Assembly (NCBI RefSeq): GCF_027912675.1
Contig: NZ_CP115760.1
Span: forward strand, 1-64,000
From: Paracoccus sp. SCSIO 75233
Lineage (GTDB): Bacteria; Pseudomonadota; Alphaproteobacteria; Rhodobacterales; Rhodobacteraceae
DNA: 64,000 nucleotides
Direction of reading: 5' to 3'
Shown here in pieces: positions 1 through 8,314 of the stretch. The notes under the pieces are model-generated. The model was not told the origin of the DNA. It was given only the letters and a program-made list of their open reading frames with translations, and did no database searches. Made by a program: the position numbers and the translations under genes. Position 1 is the stretch's first letter. Every line of letters begins with the position of its first letter.

Positions 1-90
1 CTACAAAACTTCAGTTTTCGCACCTCTGAATGTAGCGATCTGGCCCCTTTCCCGCAAGCGCAAAGCGATTCGCGGGCCAGGGAAATTTTG
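1..90. promoter_or_regulatory. structured repC leader, probable antisense (ctRNA/inc-alpha) region
   Basis: Two stem-loops precede repC. The first pairs positions 1-5 with 31-35 and 11-15 with 26-30. The second pairs CTGGCCC (40-46) with GGGCCAG (74-80) and is followed by an AT-rich GGAAATTTT stretch. In repABC plasmids the repB-repC gap carries a small antisense RNA on the minus strand and two alternative hairpins that attenuate repC. The layout here fits that model, but the RNA and its promoter are inferred, and repA/repB would lie left of the window. Confidence 0.45.
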
Positions 91-95
91 CCTTC

Positions 96-1319
96 GTGAA
101 TGACATCATGGATTACACACCGATTTCGCCGTTTATGCGGCCGATCTCGCACGCCCATCTGCGCGTGGTCGAGCGTCCTGAGGCGTCTGTTCCCGGCAAG
201 CCCGTCAACAAGTGGGAGCTCCTCCGTGAGCTGTCCAAGGCACAGGCCGCCTTCGGGGTTTCCGAGCGCGATCTGACCGTTCTTCAGGGACTTCTCAGCT
301 TTTTTCCGGACGATGCGCTTGGCGGGAACACCGAAATGGTCGTCTTCCCATCCAACAAGGCGATCTGCGAGCGGCTGAACGGCATGCCTTGCTCGACGAT
401 GCGCCGTCACCTCGCCCGGTTGGTAGAGGCACGCTTGCTCATGCGGCGCGATAGCCCCAATGGGAAGCGGTATGTGCGCAAGCGTGGCGAAGATCGGGTG
501 GCCTTCGGCTTTGATCTCTCCCCGCTCTATTGCCGGGCCGAGGAAATTGCACGGGCTGCAGAGGCTGTGCGTGAGGCCGAGGACCGTGTGCGGCGACTGA
601 GGGAGGTAGTGAGCCTTATGCGTCGCGACTTGGCCGCTCTGGCGGAGTTCGGCGAGGAGATCCAGCCCGGGCTTGGCCTATGGGACCAGCTCCGCGACAA
701 GGCAGCCCTCACCGCCCGCGCTCTTCGCCGCAAACTCTCGCTTGAGGATCTGTCGGCATTTCGGACTGAACTGGAGACCCTTCTTGACCAGGCGCGTAAT
801 GTGATTGACGGTCCTGAAACAGAAGAAATGAACACCAATGATGCCCAATGTGAGCGTCACCATCATAATTCAAATAAAGAATCTATAGATCTTGAACCTG
901 CCTTAGAAAAAGGCGGGGCGGCGGGACGCGCGCCTGATGATGATACGGGTGAGCCCGTGGCTGACCTTGAAGAGTCTGACACGAGGCGGGTGCCGAAAAT
1001 CCCACTCCACCTGGTAATCGCCGGCTGTCCCTCGCTCAAGACTTTCTATCAGGGCGACATTCGACACTGGCACCAACTTTTCGACGCGGCTTGTCATGTA
1101 AGGCCGGCCATGGGGATCAGTGTTTCCGCGTGGGAAGAAGCGCAACGCTGCATGGGACCAGAGCAAGCCTCGATCGTCGTCGTGGCCATGCTGGAACGAT
1201 TCTCTGACATCAGATCACCGGGTGGATACTTGCGGGCGCTGACGTCCAAGGCCGCGGCGGGCGAATTCTCTTGCGGTCCGATGGTCATGGCTTTGATCGG
1301 TCGGCGAAGTGCGGCTTAA
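96..1319 (+). CDS. repC: RepC-type plasmid replication initiator
   Basis: This 407-residue protein matches RepC of repABC plasmids in length and layout. It has an N-terminal motif (PISPFMRPISHAHL), a winged-helix region around residues 40-150 (FPSNKAICERLNGMPCSTMRRHLARLVEARL), a coiled-coil-like middle, a variable linker and a conserved C-terminal domain (PLHLVIAGCPSLKTFY...). RepC starts replication, and in known members the origin lies inside repC itself. The chosen start is GTG at 96; ATG at 108 is a good alternative because family members often begin close to the PISPF segment. The stop codon lies inside the first parS-like palindrome. repA and repB are not visible and are presumably upstream of base 1. 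Confidence 0.9.
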   Translation: MNDIMDYTPISPFMRPISHAHLRVVERPEASVPGKPVNKWELLRELSKAQAAFGVSERDLTVLQGLLSFFPDDALGGNTEMVVFPSNKAICERLNGMPCSTMRRHLARLVEARLLMRRDSPNGKRYVRKRGEDRVAFGFDLSPLYCRAEEIARAAEAVREAEDRVRRLREVVSLMRRDLAALAEFGEEIQPGLGLWDQLRDKAALTARALRRKLSLEDLSAFRTELETLLDQARNVIDGPETEEMNTNDAQCERHHHNSNKESIDLEPALEKGGAAGRAPDDDTGEPVADLEESDTRRVPKIPLHLVIAGCPSLKTFYQGDIRHWHQLFDAACHVRPAMGISVSAWEEAQRCMGPEQASIVVVAMLERFSDIRSPGGYLRALTSKAAAGEFSCGPMVMALIGRRSAA

Positions 1320-1376
1320 CAGCTGTTAAGTTTCAACGCCGCGGTGCTCAGTTGGCATGACTTAACAGCTGTTAAG
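1315..1376. repeat. two parS-like 16-bp palindromes flanking the repC stop
   Basis: The perfect palindrome CTTAACAGCTGTTAAG occurs at 1315-1330 and again at 1361-1376. The second copy extends to a 20-bp palindrome (1359-1378) with GA/TC at its ends. The core resembles the repABC centromere type (TT..CAGCTG..AA), so these are likely partition-protein binding sites. The first copy includes the TAA stop of repC, and the second lies upstream of the ParB-like gene, so they could also act as an autoregulatory operator. Site function is inferred. Confidence 0.65.
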
Positions 1377-1487
1377 TCGCCTCTTGGCAACCATACGATC
1401 ATCGAGAGGGAAAGGAGTGTTGGTTTGAGGGTGACGGGAAATGAGATCGGGAGAGTGGCTTCCGGCGCCCGTCGTGGAGAAGATCTG

Positions 1488-3119
1488 ATGACGAAAGCTG
1501 TCCGGAAAATCACCCTGTCCCCTTCGCGGGATATCCCTTTTGACAAGCTGGTCCTGAGCCAGTCCAACGTGCGGCGCATCAAGGCTGGCGTGTCTGTCGA
1601 GGAACTGGCCGAAGACATCGCCCGCCGCGGTCTGTTGCAGAGCCTGAGCGTGCGGCCCGTCTTGGCTGACGACGGCACCGAGACCGGCAAGTTCGAGATC
1701 CCGGTCGGTGGCCGTCGGTTCCAAGCATTGTCCCTGCTGGTGAAGCAGAAGTGTTTGGCAAAGACCCCGCCCATTCCTTGCATCGTGCGCGATGCTGCGT
1801 CCGACATCCTGGCCGAGGATGATTCCCTTGCAGAAAGCATGCATCGCGTCGCCCTGCACCCGCTCGACCAATTCCGCGCGTTTGTGGCGCTGAGGGACAA
1901 GGGCCAGAGCGATGCAGAGATTGCCGCCGCCTTCTTCGTGACGCCGCAGATCGTGAAGCAGCGCTTGAAACTCGCTTCCGTCGCCCCTGCCCTGCTTGAG
2001 GTCTATGCCGAGGATGGCATGACGCTGGAGCAGCTCATGGCCTTCACCGTGAACCCCGATCATGCGCGTCAGGTTCAGGTCTGGGATGTGATCCATTCAT
2101 CCTGGAACAAGGAGCCATTCCAGATCCGGCGCATGCTGACCGAGACCTCGGTCCGGGCGTCTGACCGGCGCGCGGTCTTTGTGGGTGCTGAGGCCTACGA
2201 AGCGGCGGGCGGCACGATGTTGCATGACCTCTTTCAGGGCGATGACGGTGGCTGGCTCGAGGACCCTGCCCTGCTCGATCGGCTGGTGACGGAAAAACTC
2301 CAGGCCAAGGCTGAGACGGTTGCCGTTGAGGGCTGGAAGTGGATCGAGGTCGCGCTTGACCTGCCCTACGGCTACAGCCACGGCCTGCGGTCCCTGTCAG
2401 GTGATCCGGCACCGATGACGGATGACGAAGGCGCGGCCCATGCCAAGCTGCTCGCCGAATACCGGGCGCTGGAAGAGGAATACGCGGGTCAGGATGAAAT
2501 CCCCGACGGGATCGACACGCGGCTTGGCGTGTTGGAAACGGAGATGGAAAAGATCGAGACCCGGCCGTTGATCTTCGACGCGGAGGAGATCGGGCGGGCA
2601 GGGGCGTTCGTCACGCTCGACCGCTACGGCGCGCTGGCCGTCTATCGCGGCTATGTGCGTCCAGAGGATGAGCCGGTTGACGTGACAGCGGTCCAGGATG
2701 GTGCTGATCCTGCGGTGGCGGGGCAGGGGGATGATCGTGATCTCACCGATGGCTATGACAGTGCCGCTCATGCCGGAACCGTCATCATGTCGGGAGGCCA
2801 GCCGATTGGCGGCGATCTGCCGGAGGATGAGGATGACGGAGCGCTGAAGCCACTGCCCGAGCGGCTCGTAATCGAGTTGACGGCACACCGGACGCTGGCG
2901 CTGCGTGAAGCGATCGGGCGCTCGCCCGACGTGGCGTTGATTCTGCTGCTGCTGAAGATTGTGACGGACACCTTCCGCACTTCCTCTGCTTCGGGAAGCT
3001 GTCTCGAAGCCTCAGTGCGTCACATCTACATGCCGGCGCAGGCGAGCGATCTGAAGGACAGCGTGGTGGCAAAGCTGGTCGACGAGCGTCATGCGCCGGA
3101 ACGATCTCGTGGCGCTTGA
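1488..3119 (+). CDS. ParB/RepB-like DNA-binding protein, C-terminally truncated
   Basis: The protein has 543 residues when started at ATG 1488, which has a GGAG 8 bases upstream. An in-frame extension to 1344 would run through the parS-like site and looks non-coding. An N-terminal ParB nuclease-like domain (LVLSQSNVRR..., ELAEDIARRGLLQSL, PVGGRRFQAL, AESMHRVALHPLDQFRAF) is followed by the HTH-type KorB/Noc-like region (SDAEIAAAFFVTPQIVKQRLKLA) and an acidic region. A related protein of 660 residues lies at 17385-19367. By comparison this copy ends early: after VVAKLVDERH the frame is lost and stops at 3119. Its role may be partition or regulation of plasmid genes. Confidence 0.8.
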   Translation: MTKAVRKITLSPSRDIPFDKLVLSQSNVRRIKAGVSVEELAEDIARRGLLQSLSVRPVLADDGTETGKFEIPVGGRRFQALSLLVKQKCLAKTPPIPCIVRDAASDILAEDDSLAESMHRVALHPLDQFRAFVALRDKGQSDAEIAAAFFVTPQIVKQRLKLASVAPALLEVYAEDGMTLEQLMAFTVNPDHARQVQVWDVIHSSWNKEPFQIRRMLTETSVRASDRRAVFVGAEAYEAAGGTMLHDLFQGDDGGWLEDPALLDRLVTEKLQAKAETVAVEGWKWIEVALDLPYGYSHGLRSLSGDPAPMTDDEGAAHAKLLAEYRALEEEYAGQDEIPDGIDTRLGVLETEMEKIETRPLIFDAEEIGRAGAFVTLDRYGALAVYRGYVRPEDEPVDVTAVQDGADPAVAGQGDDRDLTDGYDSAAHAGTVIMSGGQPIGGDLPEDEDDGALKPLPERLVIELTAHRTLALREAIGRSPDVALILLLLKIVTDTFRTSSASGSCLEASVRHIYMPAQASDLKDSVVAKLVDERHAPERSRGA

Positions 3120-3249
3120 CGATGAGGACCATGCCGAAGGGCAGGGGGCGGATGCCGAAGCGGCTGACAGCGTCAGTGAAGCTGACCTTCCTGCATTTCT
3201 GACGGATGACCTGCCTGCTGAAGGCGCGTCGATGCTGGCCTCGGAATAA
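3091..3249 (+). pseudogene. out-of-frame remnant of the ParB-like C-terminus
   Basis: A second frame overlapping the end of the ParB-like gene runs to TAA at 3247-3249 and encodes an acidic tail (NDLVALDDEDHAEGQGADAEAADS... to SMLASE). Acidic tails of this kind close other rhodobacterial ParB-like proteins. I read it as the original 3' end, displaced by an internal deletion or frameshift near 3090. It could instead be an accidental open frame. Confidence 0.4.
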
Positions 3250-3261
3250 CGTGATCCAGCG

Positions 3262-3282
3262 GGGGGCGGAGATTCCGCCCCC
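3262..3282. terminator. GC-rich hairpin between convergent genes
   Basis: GGGGGCGGA pairs perfectly with TCCGCCCCC across a 3-base loop. There is no T-run on the plus strand, so termination is plausible but not certain. It lies between the ParB-like gene and the convergent sensor-kinase gene; nothing else is visible in 3283-3405. Confidence 0.5.
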
Positions 3283-3405
3283 AATCACCCTATAGTGTAA
3301 TAATATCAATGGGATGAGCGCGATTACTCGCATTCAGAATGAAGAATCATGTCTACAACAACCATCATCGACACCGCACCCCTCGGGGCGCTGCGACGTG
3401 AGACT

Positions 3406-4773
3406 TCAAGGCCAATGCTCCCGATCTTTCACATGGGCATTTGGAGCATCCGTTGGCAATCTGACGGATGCCTGAAATCCAGAAGTTTCACCGGGACGTG
3501 GTGACTGGAGCAAGAGAGAGGTTTCGATCCGTTCTGCGATGGCTGAGACGATAGCGAGGCCAAGCCCGCTACCATCAGTTTTTGCATCTGCCCTCTCGAA
3601 GCGCCCTGTCAGGCGTTCGAGTGTTTGGGTTGCTACCGCGGGGCCCTCGTTCGCCACGATCAACTGCCCGTCGCTCGTGAGTGTAACCTCGACTGGGGCA
3701 TTCTGCGCCCCGTGGCGTAGGGCGTTTTCCACCAGATTCCGGCACAGAATTCCCAATGCGTCGGGGTCGATATCAGACAAGACAGGCGTGTCCGGCAAGT
3801 TCAACATAAGGCGCCCGTTCTCTGTGCTGCGCGCAATATCTTCCACCACGACCCGAGTGATGGTTCTGACATCAGCGCTCTGGTCCATCCGAAGTCTACC
3901 GCCTTCCGCCCGCGCAAGCTGCAGGAGACGTTCGGACAGCCGAGCGAGACGCTTGAGCGTCGCCTCGATCTCGGCGGCGCGCGCGTCGATGGTCGGATCT
4001 TTGGTCTCTGACCGCAGTCGCTGCGCCTGGGCGATAGCGCCCGCCAATGGTGTCCTTAGTTCATGAGCCGCATTGGCTGCAAAACTTCGCTCAGCCTCGA
4101 ACGCGTCGCGCAACCGAGCCAAAAGGCTGTTCAAGGTTGCAGCCAGCGGTCCGATTTCTGTCGGCAGGTCGGCCGCGGGTACTTCTGACAGGTCGCGCAC
4201 GCCGCGCGCTTCAAGCCGCGTACGGAACCGATGGAGAGGGGCGAGGCTAAAGCGCACAGCGAGAATAATCGACGCGAGCGCCAACGGCAGCACAACCAGC
4301 AGCGGCAGGCCGAGGCTCATCTGGATTTCCCGAGCAACCGAAGCGCGATGCGCCAACGGTTCGGCCACGGTGATGCTGATCGTCCCCTGGAGCGCCGCGT
4401 CGCTGTAGAGGCGATGTGTGGCGTTCTGCCCAAATCCCGGACCGCCGTATGGAGGAAACACGGCAGGGTCCGCCGCATGGGATTGCAGCAAAATGCGTCC
4501 CTCGGCATCGCGTACGATGTAGGTGAAGAACTCGTCATGCTCCCGGATCGGCGCGAGGCGCTGCGTCACACCCTGATCTTCTTGCCCGACGATGTCGGTC
4601 ACGGCCAGCGGCAGGATGCGCTCGGCGGTTTCGCGTAGGGCGCTGTCGAAGACCTCATCCATCTCGCCCCGAACGATCACCGCGGTAACCGTGGCGGCGG
4701 CGAGCCAGAGGATCGTCAGCACAAGGCCGAGTGACAAGCCGAGCCGTACCTGAAGGCTGGATGGCCACATCAT
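3406..4773 (-). CDS. two-component sensor histidine kinase (QseC/TctE-like)
   Basis: This 455-residue membrane kinase starts at ATG 4773 and overlaps the regulator stop by four bases (ATGA). The first transmembrane segment spans roughly residues 12-35, a periplasmic sensor region 36-150, the second transmembrane segment 153-174, then a HAMP-like linker. The H-box is [16 protein letters not shown] with phospho-acceptor His237; the N-box is [10 protein letters not shown] (346-355) and the glycine box is [10 protein letters not shown] (400-409). It should phosphorylate the OmpR-type regulator encoded just upstream, which is broken in this sequence. The divergent PepSY/ferric-reductase cluster is the likely target, so the signal may be redox-, metal- or flavin-related. 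All catalytic motifs are intact. Confidence 0.93.
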   Translation of the reverse strand: MMWPSSLQVRLGLSLGLVLTILWLAAATVTAVIVRGEMDEVFDSALRETAERILPLAVTDIVGQEDQGVTQRLAPIREHDEFFTYIVRDAEGRILLQSHAADPAVFPPYGGPGFGQNATHRLYSDAALQGTISITVAEPLAHRASVAREIQMSLGLPLLVVLPLALASIILAVRFSLAPLHRFRTRLEARGVRDLSEVPAADLPTEIGPLAATLNSLLARLRDAFEAERSFAANAAHELRTPLAGAIAQAQRLRSETKDPTIDARAAEIEATLKRLARLSERLLQLARAEGGRLRMDQSADVRTITRVVVEDIARSTENGRLMLNLPDTPVLSDIDPDALGILCRNLVENALRHGAQNAPVEVTLTSDGQLIVANEGPAVATQTLERLTGRFERADAKTDGSGLGLAIVSAIAERIETSLLLQSPRPGETSGFQASVRLPTDAPNAHVKDREHWP

Positions 4774-5429
4774 GGCTTGCCCAGCCGGTAACCCATGCCG
4801 CGCTCGGTCTCGATGATGGCGCTCCCCAGTTTCTTGCGCAGGCGGCTCACGTGCACCTCGATGGTGTTGCTCTCGACTTCGGCGTCGAAAGCGTAGAGCT
4901 TCTCCTCCAACTGCGCCTTGGACAGGAGCTGCCCGGGACGCGCCAGGAAGGCCTCGAAGAGCGCCCATTCCCGCGCCGTCAGCGGCACATGTCTGCCATC
5001 CCGATGGACGCTGCGCGCGGCAAGGTCGATGTCGAGCGGTCCGTGGGTCAGGATCGGGTTGGGGTTGCCGCTGTAGCGCCGCGCGACCGATCCGATCCGT
5101 GCCGACAGTTCCGACAGGTCGAAGGGCTTCACAAGATAGTCGTCAGCGCCCGCATTGAGGCCTTCGATCCTATCGGACACCTGGTCGAGCGCCGTCAGGA
5201 TGATGACCGGCGTCACGTCTCCACGCGTCCTGAGGCCCTTGAGGAACCCGATACCACGTCCGTCTGGCAGCATGAGGTCGAGCAGGAGCAGGTCTTAAGA
5301 GGTTGCGCTCATCGCGTCTGCCGCCGCGTCTAGCCGCGTGACCCAGTCTACTGACTGGCCATCAGCTGCGATCTGGTCGCGCACGGCAGCGCCAAGAGTC
5401 GTGTCGTCCTCGATCAGCAATATGCGCAT
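4770..5429 (-). pseudogene. OmpR-family response regulator interrupted by an in-frame TAA
   Basis: Read from ATG 5429 (GGAAAGGA upstream) the frame gives MRILLIEDD...DAMSATS, then TAA (5297-5295), then, in the same frame, [17 protein letters not shown] and a complete receiver plus winged-helix C-terminus ([37 protein letters not shown]). The stop replaces codon 45, where relatives usually carry tyrosine (TAT or TAC) just before the segment with phospho-acceptor Asp51. Nothing else is lost: with one base changed it would be a normal 219-residue regulator. Restart at the MLPDG methionine would lack beta1-alpha2 and would not form a receiver. Readthrough, a recent mutation or a sequencing error are all possible. 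Confidence 0.88.
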
Positions 5430-5473
5430 GGTCGTACCCGTCCTTTCCTGATGTCCCTCCATGATCCGTCTGG

Positions 5474-5491
5474 CTGACACGAAGCTGAAGC
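5474..5491 (+). promoter_or_regulatory. putative response-regulator site upstream of the first pepSY gene
   Basis: CTGACACGAAGCTGAAGC lies 83 bases before the PepSY start and matches the site at 7323-7340 in 15 of 18 positions. The two copies occur only upstream of the two pepSY genes, which suggests binding by the adjacent OmpR-type regulator. A partly related inverted segment (GCCGTCAGCTTCG) follows at 5516-5528. Confidence 0.45.
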
Positions 5492-5574
5492 TTGTGGGTC
5501 GAGCCCCTTCAGGCTGCCGTCAGCTTCGCGGCGCATGAATGGCATCAAGAGGCGAGCCACTAGGAGTGTGCCCC

Positions 5575-5892
5575 ATGAAGAAGACATTGACAATTATCGG
5601 CTTTCTCGCGGTCTTTACGGCCGGCGCGGCGCTGGCTGACGACGATTGCTTCGTGCCGATGGCCGACTGGCAGCCGCGCGATGCTGTTGCCATGCTGGCC
5701 GAGGAAAATGGTTGGACGGTGCGCCGGATCAAGATCGATGACGGCTGCTACGAGATCGACGGGAGGGATGCCGAGGGGCGTGCGATCGAGGTGACTGTCC
5801 ACCCGGCCACGCTGGAGGTAATCGAGTTCGAATACGAGGACGACGAGGATGATCGCCGCGAGCGGGATCACGAGAGACGCGACGATGACTGA
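5575..5892 (+). CDS. periplasmic PepSY-domain protein
   Basis: This small secreted protein has 105 residues. The start at 5575 has AGGAG at 5562-5566 and gives a clean signal peptide (MKKTLTIIGFLAVFTAGAALA, then DDD). The mature part is a single PepSY unit (PRDAVAMLAEENGWTVRRIKIDDGCYEIDGRDAEGRAIEVTV...) with a highly acidic, then mixed-charge tail. The 3' end overlaps the reductase start by 8 bases, so the two are translationally coupled. A paralogue is encoded at 7417. Such proteins often sit beside membrane electron carriers; a role as periplasmic partner or sensor is inferred. Confidence 0.88.
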   Translation: MKKTLTIIGFLAVFTAGAALADDDCFVPMADWQPRDAVAMLAEENGWTVRRIKIDDGCYEIDGRDAEGRAIEVTVHPATLEVIEFEYEDDEDDRRERDHERRDDD

Positions 5893-7234
5893 TGCAGCGC
5901 GTCGCGACGGTATTGTCCCGGTGCCGAGCCTGCCGCCACTCTCCCGGCTTTCCCTAAACTCTCCTCTAGCCCTGACGGGCCCGGTGCTGGTTGCGTTGCC
6001 ATGCCTGCTGGCGGCTTTGCTCGGTTTCAACACCTATGCGACTTATGGTGCGGATGCCGCGCTCGGCATCGCCGTCGGGGCCGCGGCAGTTGTCGCGATG
6101 GCACAGACCCTGATCCTCGCCGCACGGCCGCCGCTGGTGGAGCCGTTGTTCGGCGGTCTCGATCGCATGTACCGGGTCCACAAGTGGCTTGGTATTTCCG
6201 CAATGGTCCTGATGATCCTGCACCAGCAGATCGAGCCGGATTTCGAGCGTTTGGTGCGTGAAACCTCCCTTGGTGAACTTGGTGAAGAGGCGGGCGAACT
6301 TGCCTTCAACGCGCTTCTTGCCCTGGTTGCTGTCAGCTGGTTCCGGAGATTGCCCTTCACCCCACTGGAAATCCCCTATCAAATCTGGCGGTTCAGCCAT
6401 CGTTTCATGGGGGCCCTTTTTGCAATCGTGGTCTTTCACCAGTTCTTCGTCGACCTGCCGACAGAGGTAGATCCATCGCTCTCGGTGCTTCTGAACACAT
6501 TCGGCATCGCCGGAGTGATCGCGTGGATATTCACCGAGCTGGTCGCCCCGTACCTGCGGCGTAGAGAATTCACCGTCACAGAGATCAGCCAGACCAAGGA
6601 CACCACCACGCTAACCCTCCGCCCCGAGGGGCGGGCCATGCGGTGGCGGCCGGGGCAATTCGCCTTCTTCCGCGCGCCAGAGGCAGGACTGTCCGAGCCG
6701 CACCCTTTCACGATTGCCAGCGCCCCGCGCCCTGACGGCACCCTGACGTTCTGCATCAGGGGGTTGGGTGGCTGGACACGAAGCCTGCCCGCCATCTTGC
6801 GGACCGGAACGCGCGTGCAGGTCGAAGGGCCATATGGACGGTTCAATTTCCGCAAGGGCGGTGCGCGCCAAATATGGCTTGCCGGCGGCATCGGTATCAC
6901 GCCGTTCCTCGCCTGGGCGGAAAGCCTGACAGAGGCGGAGCGTCGCGACATTCACCTCATCTACTGCGTTCCGACACAAGAGGAGGCGATTGGCGTAGAG
7001 ACGTTGCGCGCTGCGGCTGCCCGCAACCCGAGGTTCAGTTTCGAGGTGGTCGTTACGACGCGCGATGGCAGGCTCACGGCCGAGCGCCTGATTGGCGCGG
7101 TCCCTTTCGCGATCCGGCAAGCCGATCTGTGGTTCTGCGGCCCAACCGGTCTGAAGGACGGGATTCTCAAGGGCTTGAAAGCACAAGGCCAAACGCCTCG
7201 CCGTGTCCGCTTCGAGCAGTTCGAATTCACCTGA
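5885..7234 (+). CDS. ferric-reductase-like transmembrane flavoprotein
   Basis: This 449-residue protein combines an N-terminal membrane region of about six helices (roughly residues 25-235) with a cytoplasmic FAD/NAD(P)H reductase domain. Paired histidines typical of b-haem ligands occur (RVHKWLGISAMVLMILHQ; FSHRFMGALFAIVVFHQF). The reductase part shows the FAD site HPFTIAS, the pyrophosphate-binding GGIGITPFLAWAE and the C-terminal CGPTGLKDGILKGL. It should carry electrons from NAD(P)H to the periplasmic face, with ferric iron or a periplasmic flavoprotein as acceptor. ATG 5885 overlaps the upstream pepSY gene. The rest of the redox cluster follows on the same strand. Confidence 0.9.
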   Translation: MTDAARRDGIVPVPSLPPLSRLSLNSPLALTGPVLVALPCLLAALLGFNTYATYGADAALGIAVGAAAVVAMAQTLILAARPPLVEPLFGGLDRMYRVHKWLGISAMVLMILHQQIEPDFERLVRETSLGELGEEAGELAFNALLALVAVSWFRRLPFTPLEIPYQIWRFSHRFMGALFAIVVFHQFFVDLPTEVDPSLSVLLNTFGIAGVIAWIFTELVAPYLRRREFTVTEISQTKDTTTLTLRPEGRAMRWRPGQFAFFRAPEAGLSEPHPFTIASAPRPDGTLTFCIRGLGGWTRSLPAILRTGTRVQVEGPYGRFNFRKGGARQIWLAGGIGITPFLAWAESLTEAERRDIHLIYCVPTQEEAIGVETLRAAAARNPRFSFEVVVTTRDGRLTAERLIGAVPFAIRQADLWFCGPTGLKDGILKGLKAQGQTPRRVRFEQFEFT

Positions 7235-7292
7235 ACGCGGGGCAGGGCGCATAGCCATGCCAGCCCTGTAGCCTGCGCTCGCATCTTTTTTT

Positions 7293-7321
7293 GGCTCCGC
7301 CCTCATCGGCGGGGCCATTTT
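7293..7321 (+). terminator. probable Rho-independent terminator after the reductase gene
   Basis: GGCTCCGCC pairs with GGCGGGGCC around a CTCATC loop, followed by ATTTTC. It closes the first pepSY-reductase unit just before the second regulator-like site. Confidence 0.6.
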
Positions 7322-7322
7322 C

Positions 7323-7340
7323 CTGACGGCAAGCTGAAGC
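7323..7340 (+). promoter_or_regulatory. putative response-regulator site upstream of the second pepSY gene
   Basis: CTGACGGCAAGCTGAAGC lies 76 bases before the second PepSY start and is the counterpart of the site at 5474-5491 (3 mismatches). The near-equal distance to the two start codons supports a shared activator site. Confidence 0.45.
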
Positions 7341-7416
7341 AGGAATCGCTGGGGCGTCAGGATGCCCTCAGGTCGGGGTGCCAGATTGGTCTCATCAAAC
7401 GAAAGGACCCCTTGCC

Positions 7417-7797
7417 ATGAAAAAGACCCTGACCGCCCTTGCCCTGATCGCACTTTTGCCCGCCAGCGCTGCGCTGGCCGACGACGATGATTGCAATGCG
7501 CCCCGTGACCAGTGGCAGCCGCGCGAGGCCGCCATGCAGATGGCCGAACAGAACGGTTGGACGGTGCGCGACTTCGAGATCGACGACGGCTGCTACGAAC
7601 TCGAAGGCCGAGACCAGGATGGCCGCGAGATCGAGGTGAAGCTCGATCCGGCGACGCTGCAGATCGTCGAGATGGACTACGAGGATGATGACGACGACCG
7701 CGGTGGCGCCCGCAATCCCGCGCCCGCTGGAACGGTCGCCCCTCCGCAGAACGGCCTCTTCGGAAACGGCGCCCCTCCGCAGGTTCAGGTGAACTGA
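7417..7797 (+). CDS. periplasmic PepSY-domain protein (second copy)
   Basis: This 126-residue protein has GAAAGGA upstream of ATG 7417. The signal peptide is MKKTLTALALIALLPASAALA, followed by DDDDC. The PepSY unit (PREAAMQMAEQNGWTVRDFEIDDGCYELEGRDQDGREIEVKLD) is close to that of the 5575 gene, and the two keep the same two cysteines. It differs by a proline/glycine-rich C-terminal extension. It leads the unit pepSY - DUF2271 - flavodoxin reductase - apbE, with its own putative regulator site. A function in periplasmic redox sensing or electron relay is inferred from context only. Confidence 0.87.
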   Translation: MKKTLTALALIALLPASAALADDDDCNAPRDQWQPREAAMQMAEQNGWTVRDFEIDDGCYELEGRDQDGREIEVKLDPATLQIVEMDYEDDDDDRGGARNPAPAGTVAPPQNGLFGNGAPPQVQVN

Positions 7798-7832
7798 ACA
7801 GCTCCGAAGCACCCTGAACAAGGATCATTCCC

Positions 7833-8303
7833 ATGAAATCACTTCTCGCAACGCTCGCGCTGACCACCGCACTCACGCTTCCCGGCCTCGCTATGGCACG
7901 GCCCGTGACGCTCACAACCACCCTTAACAACTATGGTGGCGACGGCGCTTACCTCGCGCTTTACGTTACCGACGCCTCGGGCGCCTATGTCGGCAGTCTC
8001 TGGATGGCTGGTGGCAAGTCCAAGTACTACGAGCATCTGAGCGACTGGTACCGTGCCACGGGCGGCGATACCGCGCAGGTAAACGGTATCACCGGCGCCA
8101 GCGTCGGCGCGGGCCGCAGTCTCGAGATCACGCTCGATCTGGCCGACGCGCTGTTCGATACGGGCTACACGCTGCACATCGACGCGGCGGTCGAGGATAT
8201 GCGCGATAGCCCGAACGAGGTGGCCGTGCCGCTGACGACGGCGGGCGCGGGCACGCCGGTGAGCGGGCGGCGCTACATCTCCAACTTCTCCTACGACATG
8301 TGA
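7833..8303 (+). CDS. DUF2271 periplasmic protein, likely FMN-carrying
   Basis: This 156-residue protein has a signal peptide (MKSLLATLALTTALTLPGLAMA). The mature part fits DUF2271 (NNYGGDGAYLALYVTDASGAYVGSLWMAGG, HLSDWYRATGGD). The segment NGITGAS (residues 84-90) resembles the ApbE flavinylation motif D-x-x-S/T-G-A-S/T, with Asn in place of the usual Asp, so Ser90 would be the FMN acceptor. ApbE is encoded two genes downstream and a PepSY-TM/flavodoxin reductase lies between them. I infer that this is the periplasmic electron-carrying flavoprotein of the module. Confidence 0.82.
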   Translation: MKSLLATLALTTALTLPGLAMARPVTLTTTLNNYGGDGAYLALYVTDASGAYVGSLWMAGGKSKYYEHLSDWYRATGGDTAQVNGITGASVGAGRSLEITLDLADALFDTGYTLHIDAAVEDMRDSPNEVAVPLTTAGAGTPVSGRRYISNFSYDM

Positions 8304-8314
8304 GGGGCAGGGCC

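Noticed and set aside
1344..1487. N-terminal extension of the first ParB-like gene
   Set aside because: It would translate the parS-like palindrome, and ATG 1488 has a good ribosome-binding site and starts the conserved sequence.
6611..7930. Minus-strand frame of 439 codons
   Set aside because: Spans antisense parts of three genes and has no protein-like segments.
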